A stretch of DNA of 5,392 bases from Chloroflexota bacterium (GTDB taxonomy: Bacteria > Chloroflexota > Limnocylindria > Limnocylindrales > CSP1-4): the NCBI GenBank assembly GCA_013695505.1, contig JACDAH010000372.1, positions 1 through 5,392 on the forward strand, given 5' to 3'. The notes below the pieces were generated by a model. The model was not told where the DNA came from. It ran no database searches and saw only the letters and a program-made list of their open reading frames with translations. The number at the start of each line of letters is the position of its first letter. The first letter of the stretch is position 1. The translations under genes and the position numbers were made by a program. Positions 1-5,355 of this stretch are shown here, in pieces.

Positions 1-112
1 CCCCCGCTTCATTTTCGTTGCGCCCGGAAGCCTCGATCCGACCACCATCGATTTGCCCGGTCGCAGCGAGGTGTCATCCGGGCGTGATCCGGACGGCGCA
101 AGGTTGGCTACG

Positions 113-862
113 ATGCAGACGGTGACCGCGCAGACTGACCGACCGATCCTCGTCGTCGATGACGACGCCAAGATCGTCCGTCTCGTTCGGATGTACCTCG
201 AGCGGGCCGGCTATCGCGTCGTCGAAGCGGCCGATGGGCGGAGCGCACTGTCGGCCATCGCACTCGAGGCCCCGGCCCTCGTGGTGCTCGACGTCATGCT
301 CCCCGAGATCGACGGCATCGCGGTTCTCCGCGCCGTTCGCCGAACCGACGAGACGCCGGTCATCATCCTGTCGGCCCGGGGCCTCGTGGACGATCGCATC
401 ACCGGCCTGACCGCGGGCGCCGACGACTACCTCCCGAAGCCGTTTTCCCCCGCCGAGCTCGTGCTCCGGGTTCAGCGGATCCTCGAGCGCGCCGAGCCGG
501 GTCGCCCCCCCGGGGTCGCCGCGTCGCGCGAGCCGCTCCGGCGGGCGGATCTCGTTGTCGACCGCGACCGTCACGAGGTCCGGGTCGACGGGCGCCTCGT
601 GGCCTTGACGTCGGTCGAGTTCCGCCTCCTCGTGACGCTCCTCGAGGCGGATGGACGCGTTCTGACCCGCGATCAGCTCCTCGACGCGGTCTACGGCCAG
701 GACCAGTCGGAGATCCTCGATCGGACGGTCGACGTCCACGTCGGCCGGCTGCGGGACAAGCTTGGCGAGGACGCAGATCGGCCGCGCTACGTGGCGACCG
801 TCCGCGGCGTCGGCTACCGGGCGGCCCCGGAGCCGGTGGCAGGTGAGGCGCCCGGCTCGTGA
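113..862 (+). CDS. OmpR/PhoB-family response regulator
   Basis: This is a 249-residue cytoplasmic transcription factor, probably phosphorylated by the histidine kinase encoded immediately downstream. The N-terminal receiver domain (about residues 10-125) has the acidic cluster D16-D17-D18, the phospho-acceptor D60 in VVLDVMLP, the switch Ser S87 in VIILSARG and the invariant K109 in DYLPKPF. A linker of about 20 residues leads to an OmpR-type winged helix (about 143-238) with the recognition-helix region RTVDVHVGRLRDKL (204-217) and the C-terminal hairpin motif RGVGYR (231-236). Length and domain order are normal for the family. I chose the ATG at 113 because the receiver begins a few residues later and AAGG lies 9 bases upstream (100-103). 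The frame stays open to the left edge, and a TTG at 53 would add 20 residues that do not look like a domain. The stop overlaps the kinase start by 4 bases, so the two are probably translationally coupled. The target genes and signal cannot be read from the sequence. Confidence 0.95.
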   Translation: MQTVTAQTDRPILVVDDDAKIVRLVRMYLERAGYRVVEAADGRSALSAIALEAPALVVLDVMLPEIDGIAVLRAVRRTDETPVIILSARGLVDDRITGLTAGADDYLPKPFSPAELVLRVQRILERAEPGRPPGVAASREPLRRADLVVDRDRHEVRVDGRLVALTSVEFRLLVTLLEADGRVLTRDQLLDAVYGQDQSEILDRTVDVHVGRLRDKLGEDADRPRYVATVRGVGYRAAPEPVAGEAPGS

Positions 863-1926
863 TCCGCCGCCCGGGCGGGATCGCGATCCAGATTGCGCTG
901 GCCGCTCTCGCCGTCGCCGGCCTGGCGATCGCGATCCTCGCCATCGGCGTGGTCGTCGTCGGTGGTCAGAGCTTCGCTGATCTGATGACCGAGCATGGCG
1001 AGAACACCGAATCGAGCCAGCGGATGTTCACCGACAGCGTCGGCTGGGTCGTCGTCGGGACGTCGGTCGTGGCCATCGTCGTCGCGGTCGTGGTTGCGGC
1101 CACCCTCGGCGCCCGGCTCGCCATGCCGCTCCGCCAGATCGGGCGGGCCGCCCGTCAGATCGCGGAGGGCGACTACCTGGCCCGGATCGCGCGCCGGGGC
1201 CCCGAGGAGATCGTGAGCCTCAGCGACTCGTTCAACCAGATGGCGGCCGCCCTCGAGGAGCAGGAGCGGATCCGGCGCGAGTTCATCGCGAACGCGGCAC
1301 ACGAGTTGCGGACGCCCCTCACGAACCTCCAGGGCTACCTCGAGGCGCTGCGCGATGGTGTCATCGAGCCGGACCGGGCGACGTTCGAGTCGCTCCTCGA
1401 CGAGTCGGAGCGGCTCGTCCGCCTCTCTCGTTCGCTCGACACGCTCGCGGCCGGCGACGCCGGGCTGGCGTCTGTCCCGGTCGATCTCGATCTCGCCGCA
1501 GTGATCCGAAGCGCGGTCGACCTCGCTCGGCCGGCGTCGATCGCGGCAGGCCTCGCGCTCGAACTGGATCTGCCCGATCGACTGAGAGCCCGCGGCGACC
1601 CCGATCAGCTCGCCCAGGTCGTTGGCAATCTCCTTCAGAACGCAATCCGCTACACGCCGGCCGGCGGCAGCGTCGCGGTCCGCGTGGAACGCCGGCCGGG
1701 CGATGTCCTGGTCTCCGTGAGCAACACGGGCGACGGGATCCCGGCCAACGACCTGCCACATGTCTTCGAACGCTTCTACCGGGTCGAGAAGTCCCGGGAT
1801 CGGGCGCACGGCGGCGCGGGGATCGGCTTGGCGATCGTTCGCCAGCTCGTCGAGGCGGCCGGTGGCGCGGTCGGAGCCGAGTCGCGCGACGGCGTCACCC
1901 GATTCTGGTTCAGCCTGCCCGATTGA
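859..1926 (+). CDS. Membrane sensor histidine kinase (HAMP-HisKA-HATPase)
   Basis: This is a 355-residue inner-membrane kinase and the probable partner of the preceding response regulator. It starts at a GTG that overlaps the regulator's stop in GTGA, with a GGTGAGG ribosome binding site at 842-848. Visible parts in order: TM1 (about 8-36), a very short extracytoplasmic loop (about 37-61), TM2 (about 62-84), HAMP (about 85-138) and the dimerisation/phosphoacceptor helix with H148 in AAHELRTPLT. The catalytic domain (about 245-355) has an N-box GNLLQNAIRYTP (N257, N261), a G1 box SNTGDGIP, an F-box VFERFYRVEKSR and a G2 box GGAGIGLAI. All kinase motifs are intact. At the usual G1 Asp position there is Asn (N289), a substitution I recall from other kinases of the CusS/BaeS type. 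The roughly 25-residue loop is too small for a folded sensor domain, so the signal is probably sensed in or at the membrane or through an accessory protein. The sensed signal is unknown. Confidence 0.95.
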   Translation: MIRRPGGIAIQIALAALAVAGLAIAILAIGVVVVGGQSFADLMTEHGENTESSQRMFTDSVGWVVVGTSVVAIVVAVVVAATLGARLAMPLRQIGRAARQIAEGDYLARIARRGPEEIVSLSDSFNQMAAALEEQERIRREFIANAAHELRTPLTNLQGYLEALRDGVIEPDRATFESLLDESERLVRLSRSLDTLAAGDAGLASVPVDLDLAAVIRSAVDLARPASIAAGLALELDLPDRLRARGDPDQLAQVVGNLLQNAIRYTPAGGSVAVRVERRPGDVLVSVSNTGDGIPANDLPHVFERFYRVEKSRDRAHGGAGIGLAIVRQLVEAAGGAVGAESRDGVTRFWFSLPD

Positions 1927-1937
1927 CGATGCCGGCA

Positions 1938-1982
1938 GGCGATCGTCGCTTCGGCCGTCATTGAATTGACATCGCGATCGCC
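1938..1982. repeat. 8-bp inverted repeat between kinase and DM13 gene
   Basis: GGCGATCG at 1938-1945 is the exact reverse complement of CGATCGCC at 1975-1982, separated by 29 bases. It occupies most of the 68-base gap between the kinase stop and the DM13 ATG. The long loop and lack of a T-run argue against an intrinsic terminator. The arms are made of the GATC-rich word that recurs across the window, so this may be compositional. It could also be a folded leader or a protein site. Confidence 0.3.
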
Positions 1983-1994
1983 AATCCTTCCCCG

Positions 1995-2741
1995 ATGGCG
2001 TCGCTCGGAAGTCTCGGCTCGACGATCTTCGGTGCTCTGTACGACTACCGGCTCGTGTTGGTTGGCGGCGCGATCGCCGTCGCGGCCGTGCTCGTCGCTG
2101 TCGCCCGTCGGCGCGGCTGGATCGGCGCGGCCCGGCGCCATCCCAAGGCCGCCGCAACGATCCTCGTCTCCTTTCTGGCGGTCGCCCTGCCTGTCGGCTG
2201 GTATCTCATGTCGCCGCTCGTCCTGAGCGCTTCGATCGACGAGCCGCCGCCGCCGATCGCGATCACCGACCGGTCAGGTCCGGCCGCGTCGATCGGGTCA
2301 ACGATCCCGGCGACGTCGCCATCGGCCCGCCCGGGTGGGCCGTCCGCGTCACCTGGCAGTGGCGAGTCGTTGCGACCCGGGAACCCGTCGGCAGGTCCGA
2401 AACCACTGCCGCTCGAGCGAACCGGGACCTTCACCGGCAGCGACGAGTTCCACTTTGGCCGCGGGACGGCTCGGTTGATCGCGGTCGCCCAAGGTTCGTA
2501 CGTCATTCGGCTCGAGGACTTCGCAGTCCGGAACGGCCCCGATCTCTACGTCTACCTGTCGCCGAGCGCGACCGGCTACGTGGATGGGGCGATCGAGCTC
2601 GGCCGGCTGAAGGCCGACACCGGCAACCAGAATTACACGGTGCCGGCCGGCGCCCTCGGCGATCCCTCGGAAGCGGCGAGCGTGGTCATCTGGTGCCGCC
2701 AGTTCAGCCACCTCTTCGCGACCGCTCCGCTGGCTCCCTGA
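1995..2741 (+). CDS. Membrane-anchored DM13-domain protein
   Basis: This 248-residue protein has two predicted membrane helices (about 19-38 and 52-75), then a Pro/Ser/Gly-rich linker (about 82-140) and a C-terminal DM13 domain (about 143-246). DM13 hallmarks are GTFTGSDEFHFGRG at the domain start, the core NGPDLYVYLSP (180-190), ELGRLKADTGNQNY (201-214), and the near-invariant Cys in VIWCRQF (C234). DM13 is a small beta-rich domain proposed to take part in extracellular electron transfer or redox chemistry through that Cys. The linker would hold the domain on the outer face of the membrane. The ATG at 1995 is used although no Shine-Dalgarno is visible; the next in-frame GTG would fall inside TM1. 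The gene follows the kinase by 68 bases on the same strand with no convincing terminator, so it is probably co-transcribed with the two-component pair. The domain call is firm; the substrate or redox partner is not known. Confidence 0.85.
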   Translation: MASLGSLGSTIFGALYDYRLVLVGGAIAVAAVLVAVARRRGWIGAARRHPKAAATILVSFLAVALPVGWYLMSPLVLSASIDEPPPPIAITDRSGPAASIGSTIPATSPSARPGGPSASPGSGESLRPGNPSAGPKPLPLERTGTFTGSDEFHFGRGTARLIAVAQGSYVIRLEDFAVRNGPDLYVYLSPSATGYVDGAIELGRLKADTGNQNYTVPAGALGDPSEAASVVIWCRQFSHLFATAPLAP

Positions 2742-2948
2742 GGATTCGCCAGGGCCCTGGATGTCGACAATGACGGGCGCCGGTCCGCAACGCGCGATCG
2801 CCGGGCTTCGACCGCAATGCTGACGGCTCTCTCGTCCATCCCGTTCTCCAATCGTCCGTCCGCCGCTGGCGTGCTCGCGGGCTGGGCTGCATCTGCACAC
2901 CGCTGCGCTGCCACAACGTCTTCGGCGCGGGACGATTACAGTCCGGCC
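2742..2948. other. Intergenic region with a 12-bp palindrome
   Basis: This 207-base gap separates the DM13 and DoxX-like genes. Shortly after the DM13 stop, 2749-2760 is a perfect palindrome, CCAGGGCCCTGG. As RNA it gives only a 4-bp stem with a 4-base loop and has no T-run, so it is weak as a terminator and could be a protein site. An open frame from the ATG at 2817 runs into the DoxX-like gene, but the extra 44 residues are low-complexity and lack family features. I regard this stretch as non-coding. Confidence 0.5.
2937..2942 (+). promoter_or_regulatory. Possible -10 box for a leaderless DoxX-like mRNA
   Basis: TACAGT at 2937-2942, within GATTACAGT, lies 6 bases before the ATG at 2949. 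That spacing would place the transcript start at or next to the start codon. No ribosome binding site is visible before the ATG, which agrees with leaderless translation. The matching -35 position (around 2914-2919, CAACGT) is poor, so support rests on the -10 and its spacing only. The same arrangement is seen more clearly at the Fur-family gene. Confidence 0.35.
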
Positions 2949-3326
2949 ATGGCTCGCGTGCGTCGATTTGCTCCGGACGTGCTCGCCGCCCTGTTCGCGG
3001 TCTCAGGCGCTGCCCATCTCGTCCGTCCCGGGGCATTCGAGACTCTGATTCCGCCCTTCCTGCCCGCGCCGGGTGCGATCATCGCAATCTCGGGCGTGGC
3101 GGAGCTCATCTGTTCGGTCGGACTGGTGCGACGCGACTGGTGGGCCGGCCCCGCGAGTGCGGCGCTGCTCGTCGCGGTCTTTCCGGGCAACGTCTGGTTC
3201 GCGTTGGCTACGACATCCGCCGGGGCTTCAGCCGGCCCGCTCGTTGTCGGTTCCTGGCTCAGGCTGCCGATCCAGCTTCCATTGATCTGGGCCGCACTTC
3301 AGGCCAAAGCTGGCGCCCGCCACTGA
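2949..3326 (+). CDS. DoxX-like small integral membrane protein
   Basis: This 125-residue hydrophobic protein has about four membrane helices (roughly 8-25, 42-61, 66-88 and 98-118). Family-type segments are GAAHLVRPGAFETLIPPFLP (20-39), ISGVAELICSVGLV (47-60), LLVAVFPGNVWFAL (73-86) and RLPIQLPLIWAAL (105-117). These match the small DoxX/MauE-like membrane proteins, where a four-helix bundle is linked to quinone or thiol redox chemistry in characterised members. Most genomic members have no proven function. Length is normal for the group. I chose the ATG at 2949 because the family's first helix begins a few residues after it. The upstream in-frame ATG at 2817 adds an unlikely 44-residue tail. 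It follows the DM13 gene on the same strand after 207 bases. It could share that operon's transcript or use its own weak promoter just before the ATG. Confidence 0.8.
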   Translation: MARVRRFAPDVLAALFAVSGAAHLVRPGAFETLIPPFLPAPGAIIAISGVAELICSVGLVRRDWWAGPASAALLVAVFPGNVWFALATTSAGASAGPLVVGSWLRLPIQLPLIWAALQAKAGARH

Positions 3327-3428
3327 CGGCCGAGGCGACCGCTGGCCAGCCGGCGATCAGTCTCGCGGGCAGTCGTACCGTTCGGGTCTGGGGGCGTCCT
3401 GTTGTGCTTGATCGCGCACGGGGAGGTC

Positions 3429-3449
3429 AGCTGGGGCCGAGGCCCCGCT
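3429..3449 (+). terminator. GC-rich stem-loop, possible terminator without T-run
   Basis: GGGGCC (3433-3438) and GGCCCC (3441-3446) form a tight hairpin. Outer AGC/GCT arms extend the stem to 9 pairs with one bulged T. It lies about 100 bases after the DoxX-like stop. There is no following T-run, so it is at best an atypical terminator. A structural element in the leader of the cyclase mRNA is equally possible. Confidence 0.3.
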
Positions 3450-3617
3450 ACGTCCAGGGCGTGAGAGGGGGAGGGGACCTTCTCCTGGGGGGCAACCGAG
3501 TAGGTGTGACCACCGGTCCATCGAAACCGACCGTCAACGAGCAGATCGTTGCAAGAGCCATCTGGTCTCGCATTTGACGGGGCGTCGCTCGACCGAGGGT
3601 CGTCGTTGACTCGCCCT

Positions 3618-3623
3618 GAAGGA
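3618..3623 (+). promoter_or_regulatory. Ribosome binding site of the diguanylate cyclase
   Basis: GAAGGA lies 8 bases before the ATG at 3632 and fixes that start. It is the best Shine-Dalgarno sequence in the window; neighbouring genes have weak ones or none. Confidence 0.7.
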
Positions 3624-3631
3624 CTGTCCCA

Positions 3632-4573
3632 ATGCCTCGATCGCGCTCCCTCGACGACGGGGTTCTCTTCCGCGCCCTCATGGATGCGACGAGCGACAGC
3701 GTCTACGTCAAGGATCGCGACTGCCGCCTCGTCCGCGTCAGCAGGAGCATGGTCAAGAGCCTTGGCTTCACGGACCCGGCAGATCTGATCGGCAAGACCG
3801 ACGCCGATCTGTTCGGGCCCGAGTTCGCCGAGCGAACGTCCGTCGCGGATCGTCGGATCATGGACGCCGACGAGCCGAGCGGCGGCGTTGTCGAAAGCAG
3901 GCACAAGGCCGATGGCAGCGTGAATTGGACCCTGACGTCCAAGCTTCCGCTCCATGACCAAGCCGGACGCGTTGTGGGCCTGATCGGCATCACCCGCGAG
4001 ATCAACGAGCTCAAGCACGTCGAGATGAGCCTCCAATACCTGGCAACCCACGACGCCCTCACGACCCTTCCCAACAGATACCTCCTGATGGACCGGCTCA
4101 ACCACGTCCTGGCTCGCTCTGAGCGCGAGCGGGCTTCCTTCGCCGTTCTTTTCGTGGACATCGACGACTTCAAGGGCATCAACGACAAGCGCGGCCATGC
4201 GACCGGTGACACCGTGCTCAGGGCCGTCGCGGATCGGCTCCGGGCGAGCATTCGAACCGCCGACACCGTTGCTCGGGTCGGCGGCGACGAATTCGTCCTC
4301 GTGCTGGAAGGCACCGACCGGGCGAGGGCGACCGACATCGCGACGAGGATTCGCCTCCTCGTGGCCAACCCGATCGACCTCCCCGGACGGCCAGCCACCG
4401 TGACGGTCACCGTCGGGATCGGTGTCTACCCCGGGCACGCCGACGATGCCGAGGGACTCATCGCGGCAGCCGACAAAGCGATGTATCGGCAGAAGAAGAC
4501 CCGTAAGGATGGCCACCTGGTCCGGCTCCGAGACGGTTCCACGACATCTCCTCCAATTCGCCTCCCGGCCTGA
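3632..4573 (+). CDS. PAS-GGDEF diguanylate cyclase
   Basis: This 313-residue soluble protein is predicted to make cyclic di-GMP from two GTP. A single N-terminal PAS domain with its C-terminal motif (about 8-130) reads FRALMDATSDSVYVKDRDCRLV at its start and GRVVGLIGITREINELK at its end. This is the usual layout for a signal-sensing PAS joined by a short helix to the output domain. The GGDEF domain (about 134-295) starts at THDALTTLPNRYLL, has the metal-binding Asp in FVDIDDFKGIND (D176), the full active-site motif GGDEF (217-221) and the metal Asp/Glu within it. An RTAD sequence (208-211) sits five residues before GGDEF, the normal position of the RxxD inhibitory site, so product inhibition is expected. 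There is no membrane helix and no EAL domain. With all catalytic residues present, it is probably active. What the PAS domain binds is not evident. The gene ends facing the Fur-family gene. Confidence 0.92.
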   Translation: MPRSRSLDDGVLFRALMDATSDSVYVKDRDCRLVRVSRSMVKSLGFTDPADLIGKTDADLFGPEFAERTSVADRRIMDADEPSGGVVESRHKADGSVNWTLTSKLPLHDQAGRVVGLIGITREINELKHVEMSLQYLATHDALTTLPNRYLLMDRLNHVLARSERERASFAVLFVDIDDFKGINDKRGHATGDTVLRAVADRLRASIRTADTVARVGGDEFVLVLEGTDRARATDIATRIRLLVANPIDLPGRPATVTVTVGIGVYPGHADDAEGLIAAADKAMYRQKKTRKDGHLVRLRDGSTTSPPIRLPA

Positions 4574-4586
4574 ACTCGAACGGCGG

Positions 4587-4606
4587 GACGGCCGTGCTCG
4601 GCCGTC
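4587..4606. terminator. Stem-loop between convergent genes
   Basis: A perfect 8-bp stem (GACGGCCG at 4587-4594 with CGGCCGTC at 4599-4606) has a TGCT loop and starts 13 bases after the cyclase stop. The position and strength suit transcription termination for the plus-strand gene. A perfect stem could also work in the opposite direction. There is no T-run on either side, so intrinsic termination would be atypical. Confidence 0.5.
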
Positions 4607-4692
4607 GGGGGTCACCAGCGCGCGACGGGAGCCGGTGGAACGGAGGGCCAAGGCGGAGCCCGATGACAGATTCTCCGACGGCCGGTATCCAC

Positions 4693-4711
4693 GCCGGGGC
4701 TCGTGCCCGGC
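4693..4711 (-). terminator. Stem-loop just after the Fur-family stop codon
   Basis: GCCGGGGC (4693-4700) and GCCCGGC (4705-4711) pair around a TCGT loop, giving 7 GC pairs and one bulged G. On the minus strand it starts 4 bases after the TAG stop of the Fur-family gene. No T-run follows, so it is a candidate terminator or 3'-end stabiliser rather than a classic intrinsic one. Confidence 0.4.
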
Positions 4712-4715
4712 TCCG

Positions 4716-5231
4716 CTAGCGGGCGACCGCATCATCCTTGGCTCGTGCGGCGCAGTCGGCGCAGCGTCCGGAGATCGTCAGATGGCCCACGTCGGCCCGG
4801 AAGCCGACGCTCCGCTGGATCGGTCGCACGACCGATGAGGCGACGGCCGCATCCAGCTCCCACGTCCCGCCACAGGACCGGCATTGGAGGTGGGCGTGCT
4901 CCGCTTCGGGCAGGACGTGGTACTCCTCGCGGCCCGCAGCGGAGTGGCTGTGACTGACGTAGCCGAGCTCCTCGAGCACGCTGAGCGTCCGATAGACCGT
5001 GGAGGGAGTGGTGTCCGGGTTGCGTTCGCGGCAGCGCTCGACAAGCTCGCTGCCGGTGATATGGCCCTCGGTCGCCTCGAGCGCCTCCAGGATGAGCCGT
5101 CGCTGCGGCGTCCAGCGCAGCCCGCGCGCGCGGATCTCGTCACGGATCTGGATCCAGACGTCCGCCGCGGGCCGGTCTGGCGCCTTGCTTCCCATGGGAT
5201 CGGCCACACGGTTTGCCGCTGCACGTGCCAT
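4716..5231 (-). CDS. Fur-family metal-dependent transcriptional regulator
   Basis: This 171-residue DNA-binding protein of the Fur/Zur/PerR family usually represses genes when its metal is bound. The N-terminal winged helix (about 25-100) includes GLRWTPQRRLILEAL (37-51), H57 at the family's conserved early His position, and the recognition helix TTPSTVYRTLSVLEELG (74-90). The dimerisation domain carries HAHLQCRSCG, with C117/C120 pairing with C157/C160 in CADC as a four-Cys structural zinc site. Candidate sensory-metal ligands are H105, H112, H114, E125 and H150. I cannot say which metal or peroxide it senses. The ATG at 5231 is preferred because a TATACT -10 box sits 7 bases before it. An in-frame ATG at 5276 lies upstream of that box, inside the operator-like repeats. 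An ATG at 5195 would shorten the non-conserved N-terminal tail. The N-terminus is about 20 residues longer than typical Fur proteins. Operator-like repeats upstream suggest autoregulation. Confidence 0.92.
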   Translation of the reverse strand: MARAAANRVADPMGSKAPDRPAADVWIQIRDEIRARGLRWTPQRRLILEALEATEGHITGSELVERCRERNPDTTPSTVYRTLSVLEELGYVSHSHSAAGREEYHVLPEAEHAHLQCRSCGGTWELDAAVASSVVRPIQRSVGFRADVGHLTISGRCADCAARAKDDAVAR

Positions 5232-5238
5232 GGCGATG

Positions 5239-5244
5239 AGTATA
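5239..5244 (-). promoter_or_regulatory. -10 box of the Fur-family gene (leaderless promoter)
   Basis: TATACT on the minus strand matches the bacterial -10 consensus at 5 of 6 positions. It is separated from the ATG at 5231 by 7 bases, so transcription should start at or next to the A of the start codon, giving a leaderless mRNA. No Shine-Dalgarno is present. The expected -35 position (about 5262-5267) does not match consensus well and is covered by the TTGCGA/TCGCAA repeats. Confidence 0.6.
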
Positions 5245-5259
5245 GGCGGCGAGCCAACG

Positions 5260-5282
5260 ATTGCGATGCCTCGCAATTGCGA
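5260..5282. promoter_or_regulatory. Putative operator with three alternating half-sites
   Basis: ATTGCGA (5260-5266), a TGCC spacer and TCGCAAT (5271-5277) form a perfect 7-bp inverted repeat. The second arm is also the left half of a 12-bp palindrome TCGCAATTGCGA (5271-5282). Three half-sites therefore alternate within 23 bases and share the central one. Centred about 36 bases upstream of the predicted start of the Fur-family mRNA, they overlap its -35 region, as expected for repression by its own product. The general TTGC...GCAA form resembles boxes described for some Fur-family members such as Nur. Assigning it to this protein is inference. Confidence 0.6.
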
Positions 5283-5333
5283 CCCGGCTCGGCTGCTGGG
5301 TGATCCGAAACGACTCGGACCGCGAAATCGTCG

Positions 5334-5355
5334 CTGTACCGCTACAGGTGCCTGT
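5334..5355. repeat. Overlapping short inverted repeats near right edge
   Basis: CTGTA (5334-5338) pairs with TACAG (5343-5347) across four bases. ACAGG (5344-5348) pairs with CCTGT (5351-5355) across two. The middle arm is shared, so three CTGT-type half-sites alternate, an arrangement like the operator at 5260-5282 but with a different sequence. It lies in the non-coding stretch upstream of the Fur-family gene and may regulate a gene beyond the right edge. Confidence 0.35.

Larger units (their letters stand above)
3327..3631. other. 305-base intergenic region before the diguanylate cyclase gene
   Basis: No convincing gene is seen. The stretch contains the palindrome GCTGGCCAGC (3341-3350), the stem-loop at 3429-3449, and a very G-rich strip around 3461-3492 followed by CCTTCTCC that can pair with it through several G-U pairs. 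A small CGACC-GAG-GGTCG hairpin lies at 3590-3602. I looked for a cyclic-di-GMP riboswitch because a diguanylate cyclase follows, but did not recognise its conserved core. No clear -35/-10 pair was found; TTGCAA at 3549-3554 lacks a good -10 partner. The promoter of the cyclase gene must presumably lie here unless the gene is read through from DoxX. Confidence 0.5.

Noticed and set aside
53..112. 20-residue N-terminal extension of the response regulator from a TTG
   Set aside because: The extension has no domain features. The ATG at 113 has an AAGG at suitable spacing and gives a normal receiver start.
1966..1971. TTGACA, a perfect -35 word before the DM13 gene
   Set aside because: No -10 box occurs at 16-18 bases; that position falls on the start codon region. 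It is probably chance.
814..2157. A 447-codon open frame on the minus strand opposite the histidine kinase
   Set aside because: It mirrors a well-supported kinase gene. Its translation is Arg/Asp-rich and without domain motifs, which is typical of antisense frames in GC-rich DNA.
2817..2948. 44-residue N-terminal extension of the DoxX-like protein
   Set aside because: The added residues are low-complexity, unlike the family, and would place the first helix unusually far from the N-terminus.
3140..3577. A 145-codon plus-strand frame overlapping the end of the DoxX-like gene
   Set aside because: It overlaps the real gene in another frame and runs into G-rich non-coding sequence with no domain-like features.
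3327..3631. Possible cyclic-di-GMP riboswitch ahead of the cyclase
   Set aside because: I did not recognise the conserved core or the two-helix layout of either known class. Only simple hairpins are visible.
3299..4735. A 478-codon open frame on the minus strand opposite the diguanylate cyclase
   Set aside because: The plus strand has an intact PAS-GGDEF gene with a ribosome binding site. The antisense translation has no recognisable domain.
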